Notes under the pieces: model-generated | Database searches by the model: none | What the model was told of the DNA's origin: nothing | The model's input: only the letters and a program-made list of their open reading frames with translations | Shown here: positions 25,184-34,074 of the stretch, piece by piece | Layout of the letters: every line of letters begins with the position of its first letter | Numbering within the stretch: the first letter of the stretch is position 1 | Origin: Pseudomonas sp. KK4 | GTDB taxonomy: Bacteria > Pseudomonadota > Gammaproteobacteria > Pseudomonadales > Pseudomonadaceae | Direction: 5' to 3' | Length of the DNA stretch: 50,599 bases | NCBI RefSeq assembly: GCF_001984065.1 | Contig: NZ_LYVP01000036.1 | Span: 1 to 50,599 of the forward strand | Program-made: the position numbers and the translations under genes

Positions 25184-28100
25184 TCACCCCTTGATTGCCC
25201 GGTTGATTTTGCCGCCTTGGCGCAGATCCACCGCCACCAGCTTCTGGTAACGCTGATCGACGAAGTCGGCCAGGTCCTTACCGAACTGCTGGTAGGCCGG
25301 ATCATCGGTAGTGGAGCTGGTCGATCCGTCGCTGGCCACCATCACCTGGACATTGATCTGCGCCGCGCCGCCGGCGCTCCCACCGCCCATTGCGGCAAGG
25401 TTGGCCCCAGATGTGAGCGGAGTAACGCTGCCGCCATTCGCGCCAGTCATGAGGAACGACCGGCCACCCTCGCTGTAGAGCTCCGGACCGAGTTCGTTGA
25501 CCTCATACAGGGAGTTTGCCGCCACAGGACCGCCGGCTGCGCGGTAGCCCGAGAAGTCGACATTGGTATAGCCGGCCTGAGAAGCGCCGGCATTCGAAGA
25601 GACGGCGCCAGCAGAACCAGAGGCGAGACCATTGCCGCTGCCGCCGGTGAAGTAGCCGGTAGCCGCACCGACCAGACTACCGAGCAGTGCAGAACTGGCT
25701 TGTCGTGTGGCAATGCGCGCCATGTCCGCCAGGATCGACTTCGTGAAGTCCGCAAACGACAGCTTGCCGGTCATGGCGAAGTTGACGATCGCGTCCTCCA
25801 TCGAGCTGAACGCGTTGGTGAAAAGGCTCTTCGTCTGCCCGGCGACATCCCGAGCCGATTCCAAGTAGTTCTGCCACGCCGACGACGCGCCAGCGCTCCA
25901 GTCGCCCTGGGCAGCGGTCATGTCGTCGTAGTTAGATTGCACAGTATCGTGCAGGTCCTGCTGGGTGGCCTTCAGTGCGGCCAGCTTCTGGGTGTACTCG
26001 TCGAGGCTCATGCCACGCGAGCCGTCGCCATATTGGTTGGCTAATTCCAGCCGCTGCTGGTTAAAGCGGTCGTCGATCCCGTTCTGCTGATCAGTCAGCG
26101 CACGCTGCCGGTCACCCTGGCCGAGGCTCGATGCGGCGCGCAGGCCCTGCTGCCGAAGCGTGTCGACCTGTTGCTGCAAGGCGCTGGTGTACGTATTGAC
26201 GGCCAACGTCTGCTTACGCAGTCGCCCTTCTTCGTTCGTCGCAATGACCGCCAGTTCGCTGTCGCTGTCCTGTTGAGCCTTGACCATGGCGGTTCGGGCG
26301 TCGGCGATCTTCTGATCAATCTGGATGATCTGGGCACCAGTGGTGCCCTTCTTCGCCTTGGCAGCTTCAAGCGCGTCGATCTCCGCCTGGTAGCCCTGGG
26401 CAACTTCGTCGGCCTGCTGCTTCAACAGGCTGATGCGCTGCTCGGTGTAACTGGCCTGGCTGATCACGCCGGCGCGCTGGGATGCTTCCAACTCCTTGTC
26501 GGCGTTTTTGTAGTAGGCCAGGGTTTCGGCCAGTGCGTTCTTCGCGTTGTTGAAACCGGTGGTGTCGACGCTGCCGGCCGGCGCCTTGGGGTCCTTGAAC
26601 TGCTCGTTGATGTTCGCAATGTTCTTATCGATGGCCGCCTGGTTCAGCCGGGGATCCGTCGGAGCGACCTTGCGAATGTCGTCGAGCTGCTTTTTGTATT
26701 CCTTGAGTGCCTCCGCGCGCTTTTGCTCGCTGGTGTATGCGGATTTGGTCAGCGCATCCACTTTGCCCATGGCAACAACAGCATCACCTTGGGCTTTCGC
26801 CTGCTCGCCATCCCATTTGGCGATATCGGCCTGCGCTGCCTTTTCATCCTCCAGCATGTTCAAGCGATTGCGCCTGAATTCGATCAACGCATCCTTGGAC
26901 TTTTTGCTTTGAAACAGGCCGTCCATGTTCTCGGCTTCGAGAAGGCCAGCCTTCGCGCTCTCGATCTCCGAATCAATGTCGCGACGACCTGCGTTTTTCA
27001 GTGAGTCAGCGGCCCGCGCAACGGCGTTATAGGCCCTTTCCCAGAAGCTCAGGTTTTCGAGAATCTTTGGTGTGCGCTCGTTGATGGCGTCGGCGTATTG
27101 CTCAGTTGCCAGCTTGACCGCGCCAGCGTGGTCGCCCTGTTTCTCCAGTGCGGCGATCTGCGAGTAAACCGATGCCGTGAGGTAGTGGTACTGCTCATTG
27201 AGTGCTGCAGACGCTTTGACCGGGTCGTCTGCCAGTTTCGAAAATTCGGCGACCGTTTCGCTCACAGCTTTGCCGGTCGCTTCCTGCATCGACACTGCGG
27301 CCTGGGCGATACCTGCGAAGCTGTCGCCGGCGATCTTGCCATTGCCTGCCAGCAGCGCCAGAACTTCAGCGGCCTGGCCGGTCGTACCCACGGTAGCGCT
27401 GACCTGGCGCGCCATTTCGCTAAGTTGCCCGGCGCTCACCCCAGCCGAGTTGCCGGTGAGAATCAATCCTTTGCTGTAGGCATCCTGTTCTTCGCTGCCT
27501 TTGTAGTAGGAATAGGCGAGCGCGCCCACCGCGGCGGTGACAAGCGCAATCGGCGCCAAAATGGCAAGAAGACCGGCAGCTGATGCGCCAGCGCCCGCCC
27601 CCAATTGAGCCACCGCACGCACGCCACTCCCCCAGTCGCCGGAGGACAGCGCATTTCCCAGCTGAACGACGTTTTCCTGAGCCTGGCGGGTGCCCAGCTT
27701 CAGCTTATCGAAGCCGGTCGCCGTTTTTTCGAGCTTCGCGTAGTCCTTGTCGATCTTGCCCAGCGCGGAAGTGAACTCATCCTGGCTAATGCGGCCGGCA
27801 TCCAGATGCTTGCCCAGGTCCTCAACCTGTTTGTCCAGCTTGGCCAGCGCCGCCTTCGCCGGGTCGATTGCGCCCAGCAGGCTGTTCAGCGCTTTCTGTT
27901 CATCCAGCGTCGACTTCGCCAGCGCCGCTTGCTGCTTATCCAGTTGCGCGGTGATCTTGGTGAACTCAGCCTCGCCGTACGCACCGGTTTTGGTCAGCTT
28001 CGCCAGGTTCTCGCGCTGCTTGGCCAGTTCCTGCGTGGTGGTCGCGCCTTTCGACAGCGACTTCTCCAGCGCCTGCATTTCGTTCATCAGGCCGACGGCG

Positions 28101-28204
28101 GACTGCTCAGCGCGATCACCAGCCTTGGTCAGCTTGTCGAGATCGGTCGCAGCGTTGGCGGCATCAGCCGAATCGACCTTGATGCCGAGTTCTGCAATGT
28201 TCAT
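25184..28204 (-). CDS. Tape measure protein
   Basis: A 1006-aa protein. Long heptad-rich helices occupy about 20-190 and 440-760. Hydrophobic segments around 200-235 (GAGAGASAAGLLAILAPIAL) are the usual transmembrane part. The C-terminal third holds a Gly/Ser/Ala-rich linker and the lambda-H-like ending. By the established rule of about 0.15 nm per residue, the tail would be near 150 nm. It follows the frameshifting chaperone genes, as in lambda. Confidence 0.95.
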   Translation of the reverse strand: MNIAELGIKVDSADAANAATDLDKLTKAGDRAEQSAVGLMNEMQALEKSLSKGATTTQELAKQRENLAKLTKTGAYGEAEFTKITAQLDKQQAALAKSTLDEQKALNSLLGAIDPAKAALAKLDKQVEDLGKHLDAGRISQDEFTSALGKIDKDYAKLEKTATGFDKLKLGTRQAQENVVQLGNALSSGDWGSGVRAVAQLGAGAGASAAGLLAILAPIALVTAAVGALAYSYYKGSEEQDAYSKGLILTGNSAGVSAGQLSEMARQVSATVGTTGQAAEVLALLAGNGKIAGDSFAGIAQAAVSMQEATGKAVSETVAEFSKLADDPVKASAALNEQYHYLTASVYSQIAALEKQGDHAGAVKLATEQYADAINERTPKILENLSFWERAYNAVARAADSLKNAGRRDIDSEIESAKAGLLEAENMDGLFQSKKSKDALIEFRRNRLNMLEDEKAAQADIAKWDGEQAKAQGDAVVAMGKVDALTKSAYTSEQKRAEALKEYKKQLDDIRKVAPTDPRLNQAAIDKNIANINEQFKDPKAPAGSVDTTGFNNAKNALAETLAYYKNADKELEASQRAGVISQASYTEQRISLLKQQADEVAQGYQAEIDALEAAKAKKGTTGAQIIQIDQKIADARTAMVKAQQDSDSELAVIATNEEGRLRKQTLAVNTYTSALQQQVDTLRQQGLRAASSLGQGDRQRALTDQQNGIDDRFNQQRLELANQYGDGSRGMSLDEYTQKLAALKATQQDLHDTVQSNYDDMTAAQGDWSAGASSAWQNYLESARDVAGQTKSLFTNAFSSMEDAIVNFAMTGKLSFADFTKSILADMARIATRQASSALLGSLVGAATGYFTGGSGNGLASGSAGAVSSNAGASQAGYTNVDFSGYRAAGGPVAANSLYEVNELGPELYSEGGRSFLMTGANGGSVTPLTSGANLAAMGGGSAGGAAQINVQVMVASDGSTSSTTDDPAYQQFGKDLADFVDQRYQKLVAVDLRQGGKINRAIKG

Positions 28205-28231
28205 CGACTCACCTTGAGTAAGTGCCCGTTC

Positions 28232-28555
28232 TCACGGGCTGTTGTCGCGGGCTTCCGCCATAACAGAGAGGGCTTCCGTTTCCATCGCACGGATATCGTG
28301 GAAGACGCCGGGGCAATCCTTCGCCGGGATGCCGACGAGCTTCATCACATTAGGCAGAACGCCATAATCGAGCCCGGTAGCGCCGCATGCGCCAGTGCGC
28401 CACTGGGTGCCCATCGCATCCATGACGAGAAAGGATGGCCAGTTGTCTGGCCAGACTTCGACGGTTTCGTCGTAGTCCTCCGGCGAGAAGCCGAACAAGG
28501 CCATCTGCTCCGCCGATCCTTCGGACTCATAGAGCGCACGGGCGGCGGCGGTCAG
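28232..28555 (-). CDS. Tail assembly chaperone gpT part, made by -1 frameshift
   Basis: The 107-aa extension begins at the slippery site and reads KLTAAARALYESEGSAEQMA, then FGFSPEDYDETVEVWPDNWP (DUF1799-like). Stand-alone translation from the internal ATG at 28504 is possible, but there is no good ribosome site and the frame stays open up to the slip. The fusion with the upstream gene is 234 aa. It bridges tape measure and major tail protein during assembly and is absent from virions in lambda. Confidence 0.88.
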   Translation of the reverse strand: MTAAARALYESEGSAEQMALFGFSPEDYDETVEVWPDNWPSFLVMDAMGTQWRTGACGATGLDYGVLPNVMKLVGIPAKDCPGVFHDIRAMETEALSVMAEARDNSP

Positions 28556-28935
28556 TTTCCCAAGCGGGCCTTGCCGAATGCTTCGCTGTAGGCCTTCACC
28601 ACGGCATCCGATACGCCGATGCAGCTCTTCACCAGGGCAGTGATGGATTCATCGCTGAGCTTGTCGGTGAAACCCCATGACACGACCAGGTCCTTGATCT
28701 GGTCGACGCCCTGCTCAACCTCTGCGGCGGTAATTTCAGAAAGCGTCGGCTCAGTCCCCTTGAAGCGCTCACCGATGGCTTCTGCCCTTTCTTTCCAGGT
28801 GTCGAACAGTTCAGCCAGAGCCGTGCGGTCACGGTATTTGAACGTGAACGGCACCATTGCCGGCTTGCCGCCAACTTGGGGGATCGCCACATCGACGGTG
28901 AACGTCGGCTTCGGCGCAATGGAAAACTTCGGCAT
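28552..28935 (-). CDS. Tail assembly chaperone gpG
   Basis: A 127-aa zero-frame product. It begins MPKFSIAPKPTFTVDVAIP and has an acidic helical body typical of gpG-like chaperones (LAELFDTWKERAEAIGERFK). The stop TGA follows the GGGAAAC slip site immediately. It is made in excess over the fused gpGT form in lambda. It lies between major tail protein and tape measure genes, the canonical location. Confidence 0.9.
   Translation of the reverse strand: MPKFSIAPKPTFTVDVAIPQVGGKPAMVPFTFKYRDRTALAELFDTWKERAEAIGERFKGTEPTLSEITAAEVEQGVDQIKDLVVSWGFTDKLSDESITALVKSCIGVSDAVVKAYSEAFGKARLGN
28555..28561 (-). other. Programmed -1 frameshift slippery heptamer GGGAAAC
   Basis: On the minus strand G-GGA-AAC in the gpG frame is X-XXY-YYZ, followed at once by TGA. 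Slipping back one base gives GGG-AAA-CTG and joins the open DUF1799 frame. Lambda uses GGGAAAG at the same place. Confidence 0.9.
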
Positions 28936-28944
28936 GGGAACCCC

Positions 28945-29592
28945 TTAGGCGTTGTAGCGGGTTGGGCGGGAGGCGAACGAAAGAGTGATGGTCCGCGTCA
29001 TGATGTTGTTGCGGCTCAACGTCGGGGTCGCGGTGATCGACACATAGGCGTAGTAGTAGATCGTTGCGCCGCCCGGGAGATTTGCGCGGATCAGGCGCGG
29101 CTCTTTGTCTTCGTCGGCCGCTTCAACGAGTGCGACGTATGCCTGGGATGGATCATCCGCTACCGGCAGGGTCATGCTGCTGGCCGATTTCGTGGTCGGC
29201 AGCTGACGGTCATCGTCGTCCTCGAGGAAACCGTAGGTAAGGAACTGCTGCTCGCCGCCGTTCGCCGCTGGCTCGGTGATTTGCGAGATCTGCGTCCAGC
29301 CCGACGCCTCGCGAACCTTGCCGGCGCCGGAGCCAGCCGGGTAATTCTTCACGCTGGTGGTATCGATGCCTTCCGCCGCGAACTCGCCGGTGTCGGAGTC
29401 GATGACGCGCGCCGGGCGGCCGTTCAGCTTCGCCCAGGCCGATTCGATGACGATCACGTCGCCATCGGTCAGACCGTGCGCGGCTGCGGTGAGCACCGCC
29501 GGTTTGGCGTTGCTGATGGCGGTGAACGATTTCGCAAGGCTGAGGGTGGCCGCGATCTCGAAGGTAGTGCCGTTGGGAATCTTGACGCTCAT
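28945..29592 (-). CDS. Major tail tube protein (gpV-like)
   Basis: A 215-aa protein starting MSVKIPNGTTF at 29592, with GAGG upstream; the longer frame to 29652 is rejected. Beta-rich with family-like segments (FTAISNAKPAVLTAAAHGLT, GDVIVIESAWAKLNGRPARV) and a conserved FASRPTRYNA end. Position directly before the gpG/GT pair fixes it as tail tube subunit. Confidence 0.9.
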   Translation of the reverse strand: MSVKIPNGTTFEIAATLSLAKSFTAISNAKPAVLTAAAHGLTDGDVIVIESAWAKLNGRPARVIDSDTGEFAAEGIDTTSVKNYPAGSGAGKVREASGWTQISQITEPAANGGEQQFLTYGFLEDDDDRQLPTTKSASSMTLPVADDPSQAYVALVEAADEDKEPRLIRANLPGGATIYYYAYVSITATPTLSRNNIMTRTITLSFASRPTRYNA

Positions 29593-29617
29593 GGGGTTTC
29601 CTCTTTGCAGAAATGAC

Positions 29618-29639
29618 AAAACCCGCTCGATAGCGGGTT
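29618..29639 (-). terminator. Hairpin upstream of the major tail gene
   Basis: Minus strand AACCCGCT-ATCG-AGCGGGTT followed by TTGTCATTT. Stem perfect, U-tract weak. Attenuation within the late operon is likely. Confidence 0.6.
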
Positions 29640-29661
29640 CCGGGTTGCCCAACGGGCGGGT

Positions 29662-30078
29662 TTAGTTGGCGTCGGCTCGGTACTGGAACGACACAGGTAC
29701 AGTGAAGGTGGTGTCGTCCGGAATACCGGGGCCTGGGTCTACCGGGCTCATGGTCACCACGGTGAGCGTACCCTTCGTGATTCGTTCGTACAGAGGGAAC
29801 AGCGCGGCAATCTGGTCGGCGATCGCGCCGGCCGCGCCGCGAAAATTGCCCGATGGTGTCACGATGCTGACCTGAAACACTCCAGTGAACAGCTTGTGGT
29901 CACCAGCGAGCGCATTGCTCGTGGTATCGGCCGGCAAAGTGAACGCCTTCAGGTAGGTCGCGCCGTTCACAGGTGTATAGGCCTCGTTCTCGACGACGAC
30001 CTTCAACGGAACCGGCAATGCTTTCGCCCAGCTGATCAGCCTGGCCTCGTAAATCGAGGCAATAATGTTGTGGCTCAT
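29662..30078 (-). CDS. Tail terminator protein (gpU-like, DUF4128)
   Basis: A 138-aa protein. Pattern IYEARLISWAKALPVPLKVV, then FTGVFQVSIVTPSG and ADQIAALFPL matches the DUF4128/tail terminator class. It overlaps the upstream gene by 4 bp and precedes the tail tube gene. It caps the growing tail tube and sets tail length with the tape measure. Confidence 0.85.
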   Translation of the reverse strand: MSHNIIASIYEARLISWAKALPVPLKVVVENEAYTPVNGATYLKAFTLPADTTSNALAGDHKLFTGVFQVSIVTPSGNFRGAAGAIADQIAALFPLYERITKGTLTVVTMSPVDPGPGIPDDTTFTVPVSFQYRADAN

Positions 30079-30671
30079 ACCTGGTTGTTCCTGATGGCCT
30101 CCAGCACGATCTGCTGGAAGCGGGCCACGGTGATGCGGACCATGCCGCCGGGAGCCTGGGTCGAATGGCCGAACTCCAGCGGAATCGCGTACGGCAGATT
30201 GTTGATGAGGTAGGCAGTCTGCCCAGCAGTGAAGTCGCTCACGGCTGAAACCAACGCGGCAATCGTCTCGTCTCCACCCGGGTCAACCTCGTCAAACGTG
30301 ACGTTCTCAACGACATCAATCGAAAGGTGCCAGTTGGCCCGGAACCGCCCACCGACATAGCCTTCTGGTGCAACGATATCCATCCCGTCGTTCAGCTTGC
30401 GGCCTGGCTTGAGTCGACCCGCTTTCGTCAGGTTGTCCGGATCGCTGCGCAGGCTGCTGTTGTGATCGTCAACGGCCTTGTTGTACTGGCGGGCCACGGT
30501 GTTCTGCGCCCAGATCTCCGGGTTACCCACCGGCGACATGCGGATGACGCTACTGCCGACCTCGATAATGATATCGCGCAGGCTGGCGTCGATGGCTTCG
30601 GTGGCCTGGGCTGCGAACTCGGCAAGGCTCAGGGCGAAGCTGCCGGATTGTCCGGCGCCGGCCCGGCTCAA
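30075..30671 (-). CDS. Tail completion protein (HK97 gp10/gpZ-like)
   Basis: A 198-aa protein. RDIIIEVGSSVIRMSPVGNP and GYVGGRFRANWHLSID, then YLINNLPYAIPLEFGHS, are typical of the HK97 gp10 family. Overlaps both neighbours by 4 bp. It joins the tail to the head connector. Confidence 0.87.
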   Translation of the reverse strand: MSRAGAGQSGSFALSLAEFAAQATEAIDASLRDIIIEVGSSVIRMSPVGNPEIWAQNTVARQYNKAVDDHNSSLRSDPDNLTKAGRLKPGRKLNDGMDIVAPEGYVGGRFRANWHLSIDVVENVTFDEVDPGGDETIAALVSAVSDFTAGQTAYLINNLPYAIPLEFGHSTQAPGGMVRITVARFQQIVLEAIRNNQV

Positions 30672-31036
30672 GATCGCACCTGCAGCTCATACAGAATTGG
30701 CGTGCCGGCGGGATTGATCTCTTTCAGCGGCGGGACGATTGACCAGGTGCGGCCTTGAACGATGATTTTGTTCAGCAGGTCAGGCGCCCACTCGAGCCCC
30801 TGCGCGGCGATCTTGAGCTTCTTGTCGCCCTGCTTTATCAGGCTGTTGTTCTGGAATTCTTGGCCTGTGAAGTCAAGCAGGATGCCCTGGGCAGTCTGCT
30901 CAGTGATGGTGTCCGGCGGTGCGGTACCAGTTTCCGGGTTGTACTCGCCGACAGTAATTGCCCGAATGGTCACGGGCTGGCCGAACTCTGTGATCATCTC
31001 CAGAGCCATCACGGCCATTTCCTCGTAGAAGGCCAT
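30668..31036 (-). CDS. Head closure / head-tail joining protein
   Basis: A 122-aa beta-rich protein (GQPVTIRAITVGEYNPETGT, KLKIAAQGLEWAPDLLNKII, VQGRTWSIVPPLKEINPAGT). The order connector, this protein, gp10-like, tail terminator is that of head-closure proteins in siphoviruses. Assigned mostly by position and fold pattern. Confidence 0.75.
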   Translation of the reverse strand: MAFYEEMAVMALEMITEFGQPVTIRAITVGEYNPETGTAPPDTITEQTAQGILLDFTGQEFQNNSLIKQGDKKLKIAAQGLEWAPDLLNKIIVQGRTWSIVPPLKEINPAGTPILYELQVRS

Positions 31037-31052
31037 GATGGCTCCGTATCAG

Positions 31053-31556
31053 CTATGCGCGGACGGCGAAAAGCCCCCGCTTCTGGAGATAGTCGGCAAA
31101 CTGCGTGGCGCTCGGCCGACCAGGCGCCGCCGGCAGCAGTCGACCGCTGGTGTTGGGGATCGTGGCGTATTCCCGAGTCACCGCCCCTTCGACACGCTCC
31201 AGGGTGATCGCGCCTTTACGCTTCTCGACCGGGTCAATGTCGTCCTGGTGAATCTCGGCGGCCAGCGCCATCTGCCCATATTGGATTCGCGCCGGCAGGT
31301 AGTTGTCGGGCTTTATCTCCTGATCCAGCAGTACTTCCTTGCGGGGCCAGGACAAGCCCTGCTCGCTGTTCATTTTGCGACCTTTCCAGGTCATGCCGTC
31401 CATCGCCAAGGCGGCTCGACGCAGCAGCGCTTCCTGCGCAGGCACGTCCGCAGGGATGGCCACGCCGAACTTCACGGCATACAGGGCCAGGTCCTCGGCA
31501 GATGCGTAGCTTTCGGCATCAGACTTCCCGGTGCCGTCCTCAATGATCAGTGCCAT
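31053..31556 (-). CDS. Head-tail connector protein (DnaT-like ssDNA-binding family)
   Basis: A 167-aa protein. The N-terminal GTGKSDAESYASAEDLALYA and the middle AALAMDGMTWKGRKM, GLSWPR are typical of a family often named DnaT-like ssDNA-binding protein, whose genes sit at the adaptor position after capsid. A structural connector role is inferred from the location, so the database name is probably misleading. Confidence 0.75.
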   Translation of the reverse strand: MALIIEDGTGKSDAESYASAEDLALYAVKFGVAIPADVPAQEALLRRAALAMDGMTWKGRKMNSEQGLSWPRKEVLLDQEIKPDNYLPARIQYGQMALAAEIHQDDIDPVEKRKGAITLERVEGAVTREYATIPNTSGRLLPAAPGRPSATQFADYLQKRGLFAVRA

Positions 31557-31612
31557 GTGTCAACTCGCTGTGTTTTTGGACATCAGGCGCCGGTAACCCG
31601 GAGCCCGAAGTG

Positions 31613-32188
31613 TTACGCCTTGGGCAGATCGGCAACTGCCTTTTCCAGCGATTCTACCGAAGCATTCGCCCGATACGTCACATTGGCAGCGTCGAGTTGC
31701 GCTTTGAGGTTCGCGATCTTCTCGGCATTGTCGACGGGATCCGCTGCCACCTTGAGGCGTTCGACTTCAGCGCGGAGAGATTCAACCTCGCCCGCCAAGT
31801 TGTCACGTTCACCCGTGAGGGTTTCGAAACCTTCATGAATGGCTTTCAGCGCACCGAACAAGCGGATCGGCAGTTCGCCGGCGCCTGGGTGTTCCAGTTC
31901 AGTCAGACCTTCGGCGGCTTCGATCAGCAGCACGATGCCATCGCGTTCAGCATTCAACTTGTCAATCAGCTCCTGCAGCGCACTGTGATCACCACTATCG
32001 GCGATCAGCAGCACCGGTGCCGATTCAACCTGCCGCACCGTCACCTCCGGCACATCATCGGCCTCTCCTTCGCGACTTTCAGTGATGTTCGCATCGATGA
32101 TTCGCAGGCCGTGTGCCTTTGCCAGCGCCTTCACGTCTTCCCGGTACTGGTGAAACGGTCCGGGCAGATACCAGATTTTGTTGCTCAT
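31613..32188 (-). CDS. Head-region hypothetical protein with C-terminal coiled coil
   Basis: A 191-aa protein. The N-terminal half (WYLPGPFHQYREDVKALAKA, LRIIDAN) looks like a small alpha/beta domain; the C-terminal half (about 115-190) is a strong coiled coil (LTGERDNLAGEVESLRAEVE). It lies between capsid and connector genes. Could be a head-decoration or assembly protein. No family recognised. Confidence 0.68.
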   Translation of the reverse strand: MSNKIWYLPGPFHQYREDVKALAKAHGLRIIDANITESREGEADDVPEVTVRQVESAPVLLIADSGDHSALQELIDKLNAERDGIVLLIEAAEGLTELEHPGAGELPIRLFGALKAIHEGFETLTGERDNLAGEVESLRAEVERLKVAADPVDNAEKIANLKAQLDAANVTYRANASVESLEKAVADLPKA

Positions 32189-32239
32189 GATTGGATCTCC
32201 GTCAAGCCGGGCACACGTCCCGGCTTGGACATCACGGGG

Positions 32240-33208
32240 TTACTTGGAGGCGTCACCGATCAGAGCCACACCGGCGGTGTGCTTGATGCTGGTGGCGGTC
32301 TTGTCCCAGTTGGTACCGGTTGCCAGTTCGGCGTCGGTTGGCGACTTGCCGCCGGTGGTGGTGTCCCAGGTGTAGCCCTTCAGGCCCAGGCCAAAGGTGT
32401 AGTCGGTCTGGAGCGTGGTTTCGATACGCTCCTTGCCGTTGGTGGTCTGGACGTTGCTGATGATGTCGCGACCGTCGTGCACCAGCGCCGCGCCCTGCAC
32501 CAGAGAAAGGATGATCTCCTTATTCGGGGTCCCGGCCTGCATCAGTGCCGGCGCGTCAGTCACCACGGAAATCTTGCCGAGGATGTCCACGACGCGAACG
32601 TTGCCCGCCTGGAACAGCTGCTGCTGGTTTGCCAGGTTCTGACCGACCAACTTGTGATAGCTGGTGCCCTGCATCACCTGGGTGACCAAGTTCTGGCTCG
32701 CGTCGCCAAACTTCGCATGGGCGTTGTTCAGACCGGCGTAGGTGATGCCTGCGGTAGCCGACACGTCGTTGACAGCGGCTGCCTGGGCGGTGATCGCGGC
32801 CACCAGTGCGGCGATTGCAGTGTTCAGCTGGTCCTTGAGCAGGATCTCAGCGAACGCGCGGCTCGCCACTTCGACTCCCTGAGCAGTTGGGCGCTCCAGC
32901 CAGGTCATCTGCGATGGCTCGTAGCGGATCGGACCGAAGCCGCCGGCTACCTTCACCGAAGTGTTCTTCAGCTCGGTCAGGTCGGTCGCTGCGACAGTGG
33001 CGTTTGCGCTGTAGCGATCCACACGGCGCTGGGCAGCCGCCAGGGTCTGGAAGAACGACTCTTGAAGGAAGTCGCCCGTGAAGCCGTCCGGGGACAGCAC
33101 GATTGCACCGCGGCTTGCGGCGTTGAAAGCGGCGAGATACTGATCCAGCGTCTCGAGAGTCGCCGGCATGATGTATTCGTTGAAAACCTGCATTTGCGAC
33201 AGGGACAT
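32240..33208 (-). CDS. Major capsid protein
   Basis: A 322-aa protein following a scaffold gene by 10 bp. MSLSQMQVFNEYIMPATLET at the start and the C-terminal VHDGRDIISNVQTTNGKERI pattern match capsids of Pseudomonas siphoviruses with the HK97 fold. There is no N-terminal protease or delta domain; a separate scaffold supplies assembly. High-quality ribosome spacing and position support the call. Confidence 0.9.
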   Translation of the reverse strand: MSLSQMQVFNEYIMPATLETLDQYLAAFNAASRGAIVLSPDGFTGDFLQESFFQTLAAAQRRVDRYSANATVAATDLTELKNTSVKVAGGFGPIRYEPSQMTWLERPTAQGVEVASRAFAEILLKDQLNTAIAALVAAITAQAAAVNDVSATAGITYAGLNNAHAKFGDASQNLVTQVMQGTSYHKLVGQNLANQQQLFQAGNVRVVDILGKISVVTDAPALMQAGTPNKEIILSLVQGAALVHDGRDIISNVQTTNGKERIETTLQTDYTFGLGLKGYTWDTTTGGKSPTDAELATGTNWDKTATSIKHTAGVALIGDASK

Positions 33209-33218
33209 GAGTTATTCC

Positions 33219-33929
33219 TTACGATTGAGGGAGATCCGGGAACCGGCTCGCGATTGCGGCCGTGCGTTCCTCTTTGGTGCCGCCGATTTTTCCTTTTGCG
33301 GCCCCGCCGCCACCTCCAGCACCAGCAGCCCCGCCGCCCGATGCCTTGCTACCCGCGATCAACGGGGCGAACGCCGTGTCGTTTGCGAATTCTGCTTTCA
33401 GCTCATCCAGCGTTGCCGCCGAGAGCTTGCCCTGCGGATCGAGGACGACCACAACAGGCTTCCCGTCGCGCTGCTCGACGCCAAGGCGGCGCTCGATGTG
33501 CGGCAACAGGGCTTTGGCGCTGCCTGGAATTGCCAGTGCAGACGCGATATCAGTAGCGGTACGGCCAACGGTCAGATCCCGGATCTGTCCGCTCAGCGTT
33601 CCACGCTCCTGCTCCAACATGCCGTTCAGCTCAGCTTCGCGGCGGTTGTATTTCTCAGTCCAGGATCGTTCGAGTTCTTCGACGTTGCCGGATTTGCGAG
33701 CGGCTTCCTCGCGATCGAGGCGGGCTTGTTCCTCGGCATCCTTGCGCGCCTTGTCGGCAGCTTTCTTCTCATCCAGCAGTTCCTGAACCTTGGATTTCAA
33801 GCCCGAGACATCTTCGGGCTGCGGCAGACCCTCAATGCCGAGTACGAACTTGCCGTCCTTCTCGGTGTAGAGCGACTTAACGGAGTCATCGAGACCATCA
33901 AGAGTGTCCAGCTGATATTTCAAACCCAT
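33219..33929 (-). CDS. Capsid scaffolding protein
   Basis: A 236-aa highly charged helical protein with a strong coiled coil (about 40-110, LDEKKAADKARKDAEEQARL) and a Gly/Ala-rich linker (about 195-215) before a short basic C-terminal helix (KEERTAAIASRFPDL). This is the classic scaffold layout, placed directly upstream of capsid. Confidence 0.87.
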   Translation of the reverse strand: MGLKYQLDTLDGLDDSVKSLYTEKDGKFVLGIEGLPQPEDVSGLKSKVQELLDEKKAADKARKDAEEQARLDREEAARKSGNVEELERSWTEKYNRREAELNGMLEQERGTLSGQIRDLTVGRTATDIASALAIPGSAKALLPHIERRLGVEQRDGKPVVVVLDPQGKLSAATLDELKAEFANDTAFAPLIAGSKASGGGAAGAGGGGGAAKGKIGGTKEERTAAIASRFPDLPQS

Positions 33930-33974
33930 TTGTTTGTCTCCCAGAGACGATTTGCAGGCCCGGCCCGCAGATAT

Positions 33975-33999
33975 GAAAAAGCCCCGTCATTGACGAGGC
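33975..33999 (-). terminator. First of two tandem terminators before the scaffold gene
   Basis: Minus strand GCCTCGTCA..TGACGGGGC (one G-T pair) followed by TTTTTC. It lies 46 bp ahead of the scaffold ATG. Confidence 0.75.
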
Positions 34000-34018
34000 C
34001 TATTTAAATTTCGTGTAT

Positions 34019-34044
34019 AAAAAAGCCCCGGCGGATGCCAGGGC
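34019..34044 (-). terminator. Second tandem terminator before the scaffold gene
   Basis: Minus strand GCCCTGGC-ATCC-GCCGGGGC followed by TTTTTT. It lies 31 bp after the stop of the 50-aa gene at 34075 and upstream of the first hairpin. Confidence 0.8.
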
Positions 34045-34074
34045 TCTTTAAGCGTGTTTTACACAACTTGCGGA

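Noticed and set aside
26986..26994. Further GTCGCGAC copy as part of the phage operator family
   Set aside because: Single half-site inside the tape measure coding sequence with no partner arm at 20-base spacing.
31550..33556. Very long plus-strand open frame (668 codons) across capsid and connector genes
   Set aside because: It is antisense to well-supported capsid, scaffold and connector genes; high GC keeps the opposite frame open.
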